A stretch of DNA of 64,000 nucleotides from Chitinophagales bacterium (GCA_020636475.1 JACJXU010000003.1:62001-126000); one strand, 5' to 3'; counted from the stretch's first letter, positions 30,712 to 41,422 are shown. The notes: generated from the letters alone by a model not told the origin. Numbers and translations are program-made.

Positions 30712-32289
30712 ATGGTAGAAGTAAGAGCCGACGAAATATCGAATATATTGCGCGAACAACTTTCCAACTTTCGTACTGCTGCCCAATTAGAAGAAGTAGG
30801 TACAGTATTGGAAGTAGGAGATGGTATTGCGCGTATTTACGGACTTAGCAACGCCCAATCCGGTGAGTTGGTAGAGTTTGAAAATGGCGTTCGTGCCATT
30901 GTATTAAACTTGGAAGAAGACAATGTTGGGGTGGTACTTATGGGTAGCTCCGATGAAATTAAAGAAGGAGATTCCGTAAAACGCACCGGAAAAATTGCTT
31001 CCATTCCCGTAGGAGAAGGACTTATTGGTAGAGTAATTAATACTTTAGGAGAGCCTATTGACGGCAAGGGTCCCATAAAAGGACAGTTGTTCGATTTGCC
31101 TTTGGAACGCAAAGCTCCCGGGGTTATTTATCGCGAACCGGTAAAAGAACCTTTGCAAACGGGTATCAAAGCCATTGATGCTATGATTCCTATTGGAAGA
31201 GGACAACGCGAGTTGATTATTGGGGACCGTCAAACGGGAAAAACCGCTATTGCTATTGATACCATCATCAACCAAAAAGAGTTTTTTGAAGCGGGAAAAC
31301 CTGTATATTGTATCTATGTAGCCGTTGGACAAAAGTCATCAACCGTAGCGAATGTTGCCAAAACATTAGACGAAGCGGGTGCTATGAGTTATACCGTTAT
31401 CGTGAACGCTTCTGCTGCAGACCCCGCACCGATGCAATTCTACGCACCTTTTGCCGGAGCTGCTATTGGCGAATTTTTCCGCGATTCAGGTCGCCCTGCA
31501 TTGATTATTTACGATGATTTGTCCAAACAAGCCGTAGCTTATCGCGAAGTATCCTTGTTGCTGCGCCGCCCTCCCGGACGCGAAGCATATCCCGGAGACG
31601 TATTCTACTTACACTCACGCTTGTTGGAGCGTGCCGCAAAAGTAATTTCCAATAACGAAATAGCTGCGCAAATGAACGACTTGCCCGATGTGTTGAAACC
31701 AATGGTAAAAGGTGGCGGTTCACTCACGGCTTTGCCTATTATCGAAACACAAGCAGGCGACGTATCGGCGTACATTCCTACCAACGTAATTTCTATTACA
31801 GACGGACAGATATTCTTGAACTCCGACTTGTTCAACGCAGGTCTTCGTCCTGCCATTGACGTAGGTATTTCGGTATCTCGCGTAGGTGGTAATGCACAAA
31901 TAAAATCTATGAAATCGGTAGCGGGTACGTTAAAACTTGACCAAGCACAATATCGTGAGTTGGAAGCATTCTCAAAATTCGGTTCAGACCTTGATGCCGC
32001 CACAAAAAACGTGTTGGACAAAGGCGCGCGCAACGTACAGATTTTGAAGCAAGACCAATATTCGCCGCTACCCGTAGAGCAGCAAATTGCTATTATTTAT
32101 TTAGGAACACAAAATTTGTTGCGCGATGTGCCTGTGAGTAAAGTAGGTGATTTTGAAAAAGATTTCTTGTCAGAAATGAAATACAACTTCGCCGATACCC
32201 TCAAAACATTGAAAAGTGGGGTGATAAATGACGAAGTAAAAGAAATTTTGAAAAAAGTAGCAGCGCAAGTAGTGGCACAATACAAGTAG
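30712..32289 (+). CDS. atpA: F1Fo ATP synthase subunit alpha
   Basis: 525 residues. Non-catalytic nucleotide-binding subunit of F1. The P-loop GDRQTGKT spans residues 171-178. The segment [48 protein letters not shown] contains the family signature, including the arginine-finger region downstream ([11 protein letters not shown]). It lies 20 bases after atpH. Confidence 0.98.
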   Translation: MVEVRADEISNILREQLSNFRTAAQLEEVGTVLEVGDGIARIYGLSNAQSGELVEFENGVRAIVLNLEEDNVGVVLMGSSDEIKEGDSVKRTGKIASIPVGEGLIGRVINTLGEPIDGKGPIKGQLFDLPLERKAPGVIYREPVKEPLQTGIKAIDAMIPIGRGQRELIIGDRQTGKTAIAIDTIINQKEFFEAGKPVYCIYVAVGQKSSTVANVAKTLDEAGAMSYTVIVNASAADPAPMQFYAPFAGAAIGEFFRDSGRPALIIYDDLSKQAVAYREVSLLLRRPPGREAYPGDVFYLHSRLLERAAKVISNNEIAAQMNDLPDVLKPMVKGGGSLTALPIIETQAGDVSAYIPTNVISITDGQIFLNSDLFNAGLRPAIDVGISVSRVGGNAQIKSMKSVAGTLKLDQAQYRELEAFSKFGSDLDAATKNVLDKGARNVQILKQDQYSPLPVEQQIAIIYLGTQNLLRDVPVSKVGDFEKDFLSEMKYNFADTLKTLKSGVINDEVKEILKKVAAQVVAQYK

Positions 32290-32322
32290 TGCCGATTTTT
32301 AAATTATAAAAGATTTAGCTTT

Positions 32323-33204
32323 ATGCCGGGCAAACTGAAAGAAGTTAAAACGCGAATAAATTCCGTAAAATCTACACAGCAGATAACCAAAGCCATGAAA
32401 TTGGTAGCTGCCTCTAAGTTGAAAAAAGCTACTGATGCCATTGTGCAGATGCGACCTTATGCCGATAAACTTGGGGAAGTATTGCGTAATATTTCGGCTG
32501 GAAATAGCAGCGATGTAGAAATTGTGTACGCTATGGAGCGACCCATTCAGCGCGCCGCTGTTGTAGTCATCACTTCCGACAAAGGATTGTGTGGCAGTTT
32601 TAACGCCAATATTCTTAAAACCGCCAACTTTTATATTAAAAACGACTTGGCAAGTGTGCGCAAAAACGGCAACTTAACCATTATTCCTATTGGAAAAAAA
32701 GCCTATGATGCTTTTAAAAAGTATGAAGATTGTAAACTTGTGACGGACTATGTAAATCTTTTTAAAGACTTATCATACAACAATGTTTCCGATGTTGCCA
32801 AAATGTTGATGAACGGCTTTGAAGTGGGCTATTACGACAAAGTGGTAGTAGCTTATGCCGAGTTTAAAAATGCTGCCGTACAAAACTTTAATTTGGTGGA
32901 CTTTCTGCCCATTGCCAAAAAGCAAGCGGAGGAAAAACAAGCTTCAAATGTGGATTACATCTTTGAACCGGACAAAGCCAAATTGTTGAAAGATTTGACT
33001 CCGAAGATATTAAAAACACAGTTTTATAGCTATCTTTTAGACAATAATGCCTCAGAACACGGCGCGCGTATGACCGCAATGGACAATGCTACCAACAATG
33101 CCGCCGAACTGTTGCGACAGCTACAAATTAAATACAACAAAGAACGCCAAGCAGCAATTACTACCGAGCTAACCGAAATAGTAAGTGGCGCGGCTGCCTT
33201 ATAA
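32323..33204 (+). CDS. atpG: F1Fo ATP synthase subunit gamma
   Basis: 293 residues. This is the central rotor shaft, two long terminal helices around a Rossmann-like middle. Conserved ends are LKEVKTRINSVKSTQQITKAMKLVAASKL and the C-terminal RMTAMDNATNNAAELL...ITTELTEIVSGAAAL. It is the last gene of the operon and is followed by a terminator. atpD and atpC are not here, consistent with their separate location in many Bacteroidota. Confidence 0.97.
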   Translation: MPGKLKEVKTRINSVKSTQQITKAMKLVAASKLKKATDAIVQMRPYADKLGEVLRNISAGNSSDVEIVYAMERPIQRAAVVVITSDKGLCGSFNANILKTANFYIKNDLASVRKNGNLTIIPIGKKAYDAFKKYEDCKLVTDYVNLFKDLSYNNVSDVAKMLMNGFEVGYYDKVVVAYAEFKNAAVQNFNLVDFLPIAKKQAEEKQASNVDYIFEPDKAKLLKDLTPKILKTQFYSYLLDNNASEHGARMTAMDNATNNAAELLRQLQIKYNKERQAAITTELTEIVSGAAAL

Positions 33205-33236
33205 AGAAATCTCAAGTATTTTGTAAAAACTTACCT

Positions 33237-33273
33237 AATCCCATTTAGATACTCGTCTGAATGGGATTTTTTT
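33237..33273 (+). terminator. Terminator of the atp operon
   Basis: AATCCCATT and AATGGGATT form the stem, extended inward by an imperfect segment, and a run of seven T follows. Confidence 0.85.
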
Positions 33274-33298
33274 CTATTTTAGCACTTTAAAATAAAAG

Positions 33299-34750
33299 AT
33301 GAACTATTCAATTAAGAAATCAATTCCCACAAAGGCAGACACTATCCTTATTCCTTTTCTTGCTACCCAAACGCTTGAGTCGCTTTGGGGCACGGAAACC
33401 TTTTCGGTAAATTTTGCCTTTTTTGAGAAACAAATAAAAACCGACAAGCAACTAATCCTTGCAAAAGACGATAAATTTTGGCATTTTGTACAAATAGACG
33501 AACAAGCCAACAAAGCAGAAATCCAAAAATCATGGATAAAAATATTGGTTCAGCAAAAGGAAAAAGAAAATTGGGCAATACTATTAGATTATTGCAACAA
33601 CGAAAACATAGTCTATCTCATGTGTCAAGCTACGCGGCGCGGATTGTACCGAATAGGAAATTTTAAAAGCGAGCAAACTTCGGCAAATAATGCAGGAAAA
33701 ATAATTTTTGTAACTGCCAATAAAGACAAAGATTTTGTGAAAAACATAGAAAAATCTTGGCAACGAGCCGAAATTCAGTGCAATATGATGGATTGGATGA
33801 ACGCTCCCTCCAATGCAAAAAAACCTTTGATATTGGCTAAAGAAATAAGTCGTTTAGCCAAAGAAAAAGGCTTAAAAACAACACTTTACGATGCCAAAGC
33901 AGCCCGAAAAAAAGGATTTTATGCCTTATTGGGCGTAGGGCAGGGCAGTGCCGACGAAGCGGCGATGTTGGTATTGGAATACCAAAAAGAAAAAGAAAAT
34001 CTTGATAAAAAACTACCCCAAATTGCCTTAGTTGGCAAAGGCGTAACCTTTGATACAGGCGGAATTTCTATTAAAAGTGCCAACAATATGCACTATATGA
34101 AAAGCGATATGGGCGGTGCCGCCGCAGTAGTAGGTACTTTGTTGTGGGCAAGTGTGCAGCAGTGGGATTGTCATTTGATAGGCATTGTGCCGCTTACCGA
34201 AAACTGTGTAGATGCAAAATCCATTAAGCCCGGAGACGTGTTGCAATCGTATAGCGGCAAAACCATTGAAGTAATTGACACGGATGCCGAAGGTCGTTTG
34301 ATTTTGGCAGATGGTTTGGCACTTGCCGTGAAAGATTTTAAGCCCGAAGTGATGATAGATTTGGCAACGCTTACCGGCTCGTGTGTAATGACGCTTGGCT
34401 ACGAAGCCGGCGGATTATTTACCCAAAATGAAACATTAGCCCAACAACTCTATGATGCCGGACAAGAAAGCGGTGAAAAACTATGGCGACTTCCTTTGTG
34501 GGACGCTTATGCACCGGATATTGCCTCCGACATTGCCGATGTACGCAATTTTAGCGGAAAACCCCTTGCCGGAGCCATTAGCGCAGCGAAGTTTTTAGAA
34601 GTATTTACAGCAAAACATCCCGCTTGGGCTCATTTGGATATTGCAGGCGTAGCTTTTGGCGATACGCCTTACGGCAAAATGAAAAACGCTACTGCTTATG
34701 GCTTGGATTTGCTCAGCACTTTTTTAGACAATTATTTGATAAAAAATTAG
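33299..34750 (+). CDS. pepA: Leucyl aminopeptidase, M17 family
   Basis: 483 residues. Cytosolic dizinc aminopeptidase releasing N-terminal amino acids. The C-terminal catalytic domain has the metal and catalytic motifs GKGVTFDTGG, YMKSDMGGAA and the family signature DTDAEGRL. The N-terminal domain is less conserved. It starts just after the atp terminator, and an ATP-grasp gene follows 57 bases after its stop. Confidence 0.92.
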   Translation: MNYSIKKSIPTKADTILIPFLATQTLESLWGTETFSVNFAFFEKQIKTDKQLILAKDDKFWHFVQIDEQANKAEIQKSWIKILVQQKEKENWAILLDYCNNENIVYLMCQATRRGLYRIGNFKSEQTSANNAGKIIFVTANKDKDFVKNIEKSWQRAEIQCNMMDWMNAPSNAKKPLILAKEISRLAKEKGLKTTLYDAKAARKKGFYALLGVGQGSADEAAMLVLEYQKEKENLDKKLPQIALVGKGVTFDTGGISIKSANNMHYMKSDMGGAAAVVGTLLWASVQQWDCHLIGIVPLTENCVDAKSIKPGDVLQSYSGKTIEVIDTDAEGRLILADGLALAVKDFKPEVMIDLATLTGSCVMTLGYEAGGLFTQNETLAQQLYDAGQESGEKLWRLPLWDAYAPDIASDIADVRNFSGKPLAGAISAAKFLEVFTAKHPAWAHLDIAGVAFGDTPYGKMKNATAYGLDLLSTFLDNYLIKN

Positions 34751-34807
34751 ATACAAACCTTAATTATACACGCAAAATATTGCTTATTCCTACACAATGA
34801 AAATAAT

Positions 34808-36031
34808 ATGAAAACGAAAGTTACAGCCCCCAATTTTTTATGTATCGCCAGTTTTTTCAAAGGCGTTGCATTTATGCGCACGCTCAAAGAATGTGGTGCG
34901 AATGTGTATTTACTCACTTCTTATAAACTAAAAGATAGAGAATGGCCCTTTGATGCCATTGATAGTGTATTTTATGGTGCCCAAGATGCAGACGGCAGAT
35001 GGAATATGCAAAATGTAACGGAAGGTTTGGCTTATACTTTGCGAAGTATAAATATAGATAGGATTGTAGCATTAGACGATTTTGATGTAGAAAAAGCGAC
35101 TTTTTTGCGGGAGCATTTCCGTATTCCGGGAATGGGCATAACTACCGGAAATTATTTTCGCGATAAATTGGCAATGCGCATGCGTGCCGCCGAAGCAGGC
35201 ATAAAAGTTCCGGCATTCACCGCTTTGTTTAACGACCATGCCATTGTAAAGTTCTTGGAAACTACTGCCGCTCCTTGGTTGATAAAACCACGCAAAGAAG
35301 CTTCGGCAACAGGCATTAAAAAATTGCATACACCCGAAGAATTTTGGCACGCCATTCATCAGTTAGGCGACCAACGTCATCAATATTTGGCAGAACAATT
35401 TAAGCCCGGACACGTTTACCATGTAGATGCCATAACAGACGGCGGAAAGGTGAAATTTGCCCATGCCTCGCGTTATCTTACTACGCCTTTGGAAGTGTCG
35501 CACGATGGTGGTATTTTTCGTTCGGTTTCTTTAGAAGAAAAAAGCGAAGAAGCGCAAGCTCTTTTTCCGGTAAATGAAGCCATTATGCATGCTTTTGGCA
35601 TGAACTATAGTGCCTCGCACACCGAATTTATAAAGTGTTTTGAAGATGGACAAGTATATTTTTTGGAAACATCTTCGCGCGTAGGCGGTGCGCATTTAGC
35701 CGAAATGGTAGAAGCCGCTACGGATATTAATTTGTGGAAAGAATGGGCACGACTCGAATATGCCAATGCTACTAAAACGAAATTTAAACTTTCTAAACAA
35801 CACAAAAAGCACGCAGGTATCATTGTTTCGCTTACGCGCCAGCAGCAACCCGATACTTCGACTTTTGTAGATAAAGAAATTTGGTGGCGATTGAAAATGG
35901 ACAATCATATCGGTTTTATTGTACAAGCTACTTCTGCCAATAAAATACACGAACTTTTAGACCGTTATGCCCAGCGAATTGTGAGCGAGTTTCATGCCAG
36001 CGCGCCGCCGGCAAATAAAACCATCAATTAG
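34808..36031 (+). CDS. ATP-grasp-fold ligase-like enzyme, substrate unknown
   Basis: 407 residues. It has a pre-ATP-grasp Rossmann-like domain (about 1-110). The ATP-grasp fold follows, with APWLIKPRKEASATGIKKL as the nucleotide lysine region and TEFIKCFEDGQVYFLETSSRVGGAH as the metal-binding Glu and Arg region. The arrangement resembles carbamoyl-phosphate synthase or biotin carboxylase-type ligases, but no carrier or partner domain is present. It may form an amide or peptide-like bond on a small substrate. Context does not identify one. Confidence 0.75.
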   Translation: MKTKVTAPNFLCIASFFKGVAFMRTLKECGANVYLLTSYKLKDREWPFDAIDSVFYGAQDADGRWNMQNVTEGLAYTLRSINIDRIVALDDFDVEKATFLREHFRIPGMGITTGNYFRDKLAMRMRAAEAGIKVPAFTALFNDHAIVKFLETTAAPWLIKPRKEASATGIKKLHTPEEFWHAIHQLGDQRHQYLAEQFKPGHVYHVDAITDGGKVKFAHASRYLTTPLEVSHDGGIFRSVSLEEKSEEAQALFPVNEAIMHAFGMNYSASHTEFIKCFEDGQVYFLETSSRVGGAHLAEMVEAATDINLWKEWARLEYANATKTKFKLSKQHKKHAGIIVSLTRQQQPDTSTFVDKEIWWRLKMDNHIGFIVQATSANKIHELLDRYAQRIVSEFHASAPPANKTIN

Positions 36032-36088
36032 CAAAAGGCTATATTTTCGGCGTAATATTTGATAAATATTTTTTATACTTCGTGAAAT

Positions 36089-37756
36089 ATGCTAAAGCAT
36101 TTATACATAAAAAATTACGCTATTATTGATGAACTGAACATTGATTTTCAGCCAGACCTGACGGTAATTACCGGAGAAACAGGCGCGGGAAAATCTATTC
36201 TTTTAGGTGCTTTGTCATTAATATTGGGCAAACGCGCCGACACTTCGGTTTTGTTTCGGGCGGAAGGAAAATGTATTGTAGAAGGCACTTTTGCTATCGA
36301 ACAATACAAAATGCAGGCTATTTTTCAGGAAGAAGATATTGATTACCAAGCTATTACATATATTCGGCGAGAAATTAATCATTCGGGAAATTCGCGCGCT
36401 TTTATCAACGACACGCCCGTAACGCTTCCAAGCCTCAAACGTATTGCACAGCATTTAGTGAACTTGCACGCACAGCACCAAACACTACATTTGCAAGATG
36501 CCGCTTTTCAAACACAACTTTTAGATGCTTTGGCGAAGCAGCAAACGCTGTTTGAAACTTACACGCAAGCTCTTCAGCATTATCACCAAATTTCGCAAAA
36601 TTACAAGCAATTACTGCACACATTTCAGCAGCAAAATAATGACAAGGACTATTGTTTGTTTCAGATAAATGAACTCGAAGCCCTGCAAATTCGCGATGTG
36701 AATGAACAGCAAATCTTGGAAACACAGCTAAAACAAATTCAGCATGCTGAGCAGATTTTAAAAAATTTGCACGAAACCCAAGCCATTTTGGAAGATGAAA
36801 CGCAAGGTATATTGTCGAATTTGACAAAATCTGTACGCAATTTGCAACAAATAAGCAGTTGGGGAACCGCCTATGAGCAAATCGCCGAGCGCATACAGTC
36901 CGTACATTTGGAATTGGAAGATATTGCCCAAGAAATAACTTACGAATTGGAGCAGGTAAATTTTCAGCCGGAGCAAGCCTTACAAATGCAGCAGCGTTTG
37001 GACAACATTATTCGCATCGAAAAGAAATATGAAGTAAATGATTTGGCTTCGCTGGTAGAAAAATTGAATTCCTTACAAAATCACTTGCAGCAAATAGATA
37101 AGTATGCAGAAAATTTGGCGATAGCTGAAAAAAATAAGCAGCAAGCAGAAGCAAAAGTGATTGATTTGGCAAAGCAGTTGAGTAAAGGCAGAAAGGCAGT
37201 TATTCCACAGTTGGAAAGTAATATCCAACACTTGCTGCAACAAATGGAAATGCCGCAGGCGCGTGTGCTTATTAGTGTAACACCTTTGGCACATTTCACC
37301 GACAACGGAATGGACGAAATAGCATTTTTGTTTTCCGCCAACAAAGGAAGTGAGCCTATCGAAATTCGGAAAGTAGCTTCGGGCGGTGAGCTTTCGCGTT
37401 TAATGTTGGCATTGCAGACATTAGTAGCACAAACTACTGCCTTGCCCACGCTTGTTTTTGATGAGATAGATACCGGAATTTCGGGAGAAGTAGCCAAAAA
37501 AGTAGGCGTAATGTTGCAACAGTTGGCGCGTACGCATCAGGTAATATGTATTACACACTTGCCGCAAATAGCCAGCAAAGGTAGCGACCACCTGCAAGTG
37601 TATAAAAGCAGCGACCAAACGCACACCTTCACGCGATTGCGCCGCTTAGATTCTCCCCAAGCCCGCATCGAAGAAATTGCTACGATGCTTAGTGGTGTTC
37701 CGCCCGGACAAAGTGCCATAGAAAACGCCCGCGAACTGTTGGAGGCGGAAGGGTAG
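36089..37756 (+). CDS. recN: DNA repair protein RecN
   Basis: 555 residues. SMC-like ATPase in double-strand-break repair. Walker A is GETGAGKS at 29-36. Long central coiled-coil arms are rich in Gln. The ABC signature is SGGELSRLMLAL and Walker B is LVFDEIDTGISGEVA, followed by the switch ITHLPQIA. Complete length. The gene lies 57 bases after the ATP-grasp gene, on the same strand. Confidence 0.96.
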   Translation: MLKHLYIKNYAIIDELNIDFQPDLTVITGETGAGKSILLGALSLILGKRADTSVLFRAEGKCIVEGTFAIEQYKMQAIFQEEDIDYQAITYIRREINHSGNSRAFINDTPVTLPSLKRIAQHLVNLHAQHQTLHLQDAAFQTQLLDALAKQQTLFETYTQALQHYHQISQNYKQLLHTFQQQNNDKDYCLFQINELEALQIRDVNEQQILETQLKQIQHAEQILKNLHETQAILEDETQGILSNLTKSVRNLQQISSWGTAYEQIAERIQSVHLELEDIAQEITYELEQVNFQPEQALQMQQRLDNIIRIEKKYEVNDLASLVEKLNSLQNHLQQIDKYAENLAIAEKNKQQAEAKVIDLAKQLSKGRKAVIPQLESNIQHLLQQMEMPQARVLISVTPLAHFTDNGMDEIAFLFSANKGSEPIEIRKVASGGELSRLMLALQTLVAQTTALPTLVFDEIDTGISGEVAKKVGVMLQQLARTHQVICITHLPQIASKGSDHLQVYKSSDQTHTFTRLRRLDSPQARIEEIATMLSGVPPGQSAIENARELLEAEG

Positions 37757-37903
37757 GGGCTGATTTTACCATTTTTGTGTCAGGTGGAATGACGCAAATT
37801 TGTCTCCCCAAACCTTATTTTAACTGTATAAGAGCAATTTCCTGAACAAAATATTCGTTTTGATGAAGATTTCTGTTGATAGTAATTCATAAAACAGACT
37901 ACT

Positions 37904-39862
37904 GTGAAACGATTAAATCTTCTATTTTTTTTAGTAATTTTAACAATAGGTTGCGTACAGACAACCGATGGGCAACTTTTCCAAATTATTAAAAATAATA
38001 AGATGGGGTTTATTAACGCCAATGGTCAAGTTGTGATTAAACCCGTTTTTTGGGTAGTTGGAGAATTTTCTGAAGGACTTGCGGCTGCAAGGATTAACGG
38101 AACTTATGGTTACATTGATACAACGGGGAATTTTGTTATTCAGCCAGAGTTTGACTATGCAACACCTTTTAGCGAAGGTTTAGCAATTGTATATAAAGAT
38201 GCACGTCCTTTTTTTATAAATAAACAAGGACAAAAATCATTTGAAATAAATTTTCCTGTGATTGAGCAATTTGAAAACGGACGGGCGAAAGTTCGAACGA
38301 CAACGGGAAAATTCGGCTTCATTAATAAAAAAGGCAAACTTATAATTGATACGATTTTCAATAAGATAAAACTTTTCGTAAAAGGAATGGCTGTAGTTGA
38401 AGGAATAAATCATTATCCTTATGCCGACGATGAAATAACTTATGAAGTTGGCGTGATTGATACATTGGGAAAATTCATAGTTCCTTATGGTAAATATGAA
38501 GAAATAAGTGATTTCGCAAATGGTTATTTCAAAATTGAAATCCCCGCTGAACCTTGGGACACCATTGAAGGAAGTACGAAACAAACAGGGTTTTTAGATG
38601 AGTGCGGAAATTTAATCTTTTCAAGAAGCCACAACAATCATTCTTGGATTGACGGCGATATTCATTGCGGACTTGCCAAAATAAATCTTTATAAATATTG
38701 TAAATACGAAGAAGGAGGCGTTACATATTATGTAAACATTAATTATGAGGGTTTTATAAATCTTAAAGGAGAAATTGTTGTTAACGATACAAGTTATATA
38801 TACGCAAATGATTTTTATGAAAATCGAGCATTCGTACGAAACAAAGACAGTGACTTTTTCATTATTAACACCGAAGGAAAATTAGTTTCAAGAGATACTT
38901 TTTCAGGAATTGCCGGAGAAGGATTTAAAAATGGATTTGCATTTGTTGAAAAAAATGGTAAATATGGAATGATTGATACAAATGCAAACTTTATTATAAA
39001 ACCACAATTTGAAGGAATAGCTGAAATAGGTATGTTAGATGGATATTTTTTCTTTTACGATTTGAATAAAGGTAAAAATAATAGTTACAATCGGCTTTAC
39101 GGCATTGCTAAAAAAGACGGAAATATTTTACTTAATCCGATAATGGAAGAATTTGACAGAAGTGGTTTTCGAAATGGTTTACTGAAATGTATTGTTAAAG
39201 GCAAATTAACTTACATCAACAAAAAAGGAAAGATTATTTGGCAGGAAGCTAAATATAGATTCAGGCAACGTACAAACCTCAACATTGACTTTATGAACAG
39301 AGGATATTTCTATGCCTATTCAACACCAAACGAAGAAGATATTGGCGGTTTTGGAAGGTCGAATAATTTTCCAAAAGAGATTCCCAAGAAAAATAATTTT
39401 GCTCCAAAAACAATAAGTGTTGGTGTTCGACCAGATATTGGGAACAAGATTTTTGGCAAATACAAGGCTGCAACAGTTTTCGTTGCAAACACATCAAAAA
39501 ATAAAATTGATTTTAATGCACAAGATAGTCGTTTATATATGAAAGTTCAGGCACTAAATTTAAATGGCAAATGGAAGGACATAGAATATTTACCAAGTAG
39601 TTGGTGTGGTAATAGCTACCACACCTTGACATTAGAGCCAAATCATTACTGGACTTTTTTGACACCAGTTTATGAAGGAGATTTTAAGACCAAACTGCGT
39701 ATAGCGTTAAAATATATTGACCCGGACAAATCAGAAATATGCTGGGACAACAAAGAGACTACCATTTACAGCAATGAATATGAAGGCAACATTAATACTG
39801 GGCAGTTTTGGCGTAAAGAGGACTATTACCCAAATGGAATAATGGATCCATACAATGACTGA
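37904..39862 (+). CDS. WG-repeat secreted protein, GTG start
   Basis: 652 residues. The start is GTG at 37904, giving a signal peptide (MKRLNLLFFLVILTIGC). The cysteine may be lipidated, although the residue at -3 is not ideal. Repeats of about 40-55 residues of the WG/KWG type run through most of the protein, for example KMGFINANGQVVIKPVF, TYGYIDTTGNFVIQPEF and KYGMIDTNANFIIKPQF. The C-terminal 150 residues are a separate domain. Such repeats probably form a solenoid or propeller for binding, but the function is unknown. The AT content is somewhat higher than in its neighbours. Confidence 0.82.
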   Translation: MKRLNLLFFLVILTIGCVQTTDGQLFQIIKNNKMGFINANGQVVIKPVFWVVGEFSEGLAAARINGTYGYIDTTGNFVIQPEFDYATPFSEGLAIVYKDARPFFINKQGQKSFEINFPVIEQFENGRAKVRTTTGKFGFINKKGKLIIDTIFNKIKLFVKGMAVVEGINHYPYADDEITYEVGVIDTLGKFIVPYGKYEEISDFANGYFKIEIPAEPWDTIEGSTKQTGFLDECGNLIFSRSHNNHSWIDGDIHCGLAKINLYKYCKYEEGGVTYYVNINYEGFINLKGEIVVNDTSYIYANDFYENRAFVRNKDSDFFIINTEGKLVSRDTFSGIAGEGFKNGFAFVEKNGKYGMIDTNANFIIKPQFEGIAEIGMLDGYFFFYDLNKGKNNSYNRLYGIAKKDGNILLNPIMEEFDRSGFRNGLLKCIVKGKLTYINKKGKIIWQEAKYRFRQRTNLNIDFMNRGYFYAYSTPNEEDIGGFGRSNNFPKEIPKKNNFAPKTISVGVRPDIGNKIFGKYKAATVFVANTSKNKIDFNAQDSRLYMKVQALNLNGKWKDIEYLPSSWCGNSYHTLTLEPNHYWTFLTPVYEGDFKTKLRIALKYIDPDKSEICWDNKETTIYSNEYEGNINTGQFWRKEDYYPNGIMDPYND

Positions 39863-39937
39863 TGTGAATTTGTTGGTATCACCGCAACTGCTACACAACT
39901 AACTCGTTAAATTTATATACCCAAATCGAACTAATCA

Positions 39938-40121
39938 TTGCGTATTAGAAAAGGGAAGCGCATCCTCATTTGCGGAATTATCGTTCAGTTTTAGTATAAG
40001 AAAAAAGTATCGTTTCTTTTGCTTCGTTTTCTTTGGACAAGTAAAGAAAATGAAGAAGCCCAAAGCATATTTGCACCCAAAGTTGCGGAGTGGATACATA
40101 CTATAAACCAAGTTCACGCAA
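39938..40121. repeat. MITE-like dispersed repeat, copy 1 (degenerate)
   Basis: Most of the 320-base gap between the WG-repeat gene and sbcD is a copy of the element at 63040-63301. It begins with TTGCGTATT and shares the core TTCTTTTGCTTCG, then TTTTCTTTGGACAAG and AAAGAAAATGAAGAA. The core folds into a TTTTCTTTG/AAAGAAAA hairpin. The right end (CACGCAA) is eroded relative to copy 2. No real gene is visible here; the short minus-strand frame rich in Lys and Phe is a by-product of the repeat. Confidence 0.7.
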
Positions 40122-40139
40122 AGTCGCAGAGACGCAAAG
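40115..40139. repeat. Short CGCAAAG-type repeat
   Basis: CACGCAAAG, TCGCAGAG and ACGCAAAG follow each other in register as three imperfect 8-mers. Similar strings are common intergenic repeats in diverse bacteria (recalled, not searched). It abuts the right end of the MITE-like copy. Confidence 0.45.
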
Positions 40140-40182
40140 AGGATATTCGTAATTTGTACTTAATTTTTCCTTAACAATAACG

Positions 40183-41421
40183 CTATAAATCCTCACTCAT
40201 ATTCCTAATTTCATTAAAAAGTGCGAGAAATGTATCGTCTGCTTCTTTTCCTGTTTTGGATTTGAAGTATTCTTTAAAAATTTCGTTGATATCCAACTGT
40301 TCTAATTTAGCACTGATGCTCGTTTCAGTTGCTTGCGCCCCTGCCGTAATATGCGGAATGATACGCACAATTTTATCGTGTGCTTCAAATATTTGCTTCG
40401 TTTCTTCGGCACTTATGTAATGCGCACAAACCAACTCTATTTCTACGTAGCAATTAGGATTTTCATTTAACCATTGTACACATTCGTCCACTTGTTTAAA
40501 GGTTTTTTTCACCAAAGGAAGCCCTTCCGATAAAGGTATTTTTTCTATCTGCGGCGGTTCATTGGCTGTAAGTTGCAGCACCAACACATACTTTTGCTGC
40601 CCCGCTTCGGAAAGACTGTACTGCAAAGGGCTGCCGCTGTACATAACCATTGGCATATTGTCGGAAAGTGCATAGCATCGGTGCATATGTCCCAAGGCTA
40701 CATATTGCATTTCCGAAGGAAAGTTTTGGGTGAAAATAGCTTGTGCATTGCCTGCTATCAAAATTGGTTTATCGTCATCTTCGGCAGGCGGATTGGTATC
40801 TTTTTCATCTATTACAAACAAATGGCTTACCAACAAATTTACTCCTTTATCATCGCAATATTTGTCGGCTAAATTTTGCCAAAAAGTTTGCAAATGCGCT
40901 CTCAGCAATATATCATCATTAAAATTCAGAAACTTTTTCAACCGCAATTCATTGGCATAAGGCGTAGCAATAATGCGCAAGGGCGTATTATGTTTCGGTA
41001 ATTTAAATTCCAAAAAACCTTCTTCAGAACGCAACAACGCCAAGCCACTTTCCAACACAAAAGGCGGAATATAACTATCCGGCAAGCCCAACAAACACAC
41101 GCCTGCCGTACGCGCTAAGGGTTCGGGCGCGCTGATACGCTCGGGCGAGTCGTGATTTCCGGCAATACAAAGTACCAAGCGATTGCCATCGTTGCTGAGT
41201 TTTTTAACGGTTTTGTAAAATAAATCAATCGCTTCGTTGGGTGGATTATATTGGTCAAAAATATCTCCGGCAACTATCACCACATCTACTTGCTGTGCAT
41301 CGGCAATGGCGCAAATTTCGGCTAAAACGGCACGTTGCTCGTCAAAACGCGAAAATTTTTCCAAGCGTTTGCCCAAATGCCAATCGGCAGTATGCAAAAT
41401 TTTGATAGAAGCCGCAGACAT
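40183..41421 (-). CDS. sbcD: Exonuclease SbcD (Mre11-type nuclease subunit)
   Basis: 412 residues from the ATG at 41421. A longer frame reaches 41499 but would overlap proS by about 75 bases, and the family start is the short one (MSAASIKILHTADWHLGK). Calcineurin-like metallophosphoesterase motifs are present in order: DWHLGK, GDIFD, GNHDS and GHMH. With SbcC (Rad50-like), family members open hairpins and process DNA ends. sbcC is not adjacent, which is less usual. The start lies one base after the proS stop, so the pair is an operon. Confidence 0.94.
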   Translation of the reverse strand: MSAASIKILHTADWHLGKRLEKFSRFDEQRAVLAEICAIADAQQVDVVIVAGDIFDQYNPPNEAIDLFYKTVKKLSNDGNRLVLCIAGNHDSPERISAPEPLARTAGVCLLGLPDSYIPPFVLESGLALLRSEEGFLEFKLPKHNTPLRIIATPYANELRLKKFLNFNDDILLRAHLQTFWQNLADKYCDDKGVNLLVSHLFVIDEKDTNPPAEDDDKPILIAGNAQAIFTQNFPSEMQYVALGHMHRCYALSDNMPMVMYSGSPLQYSLSEAGQQKYVLVLQLTANEPPQIEKIPLSEGLPLVKKTFKQVDECVQWLNENPNCYVEIELVCAHYISAEETKQIFEAHDKIVRIIPHITAGAQATETSISAKLEQLDINEIFKEYFKSKTGKEADDTFLALFNEIRNMSEDL

Positions 41422-41422
41422 T

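Noticed and set aside
39935..40117. 60-residue minus-strand frame with CPKKTKQKK
   Set aside because: It is explained by the repeat element; no start signal or family.
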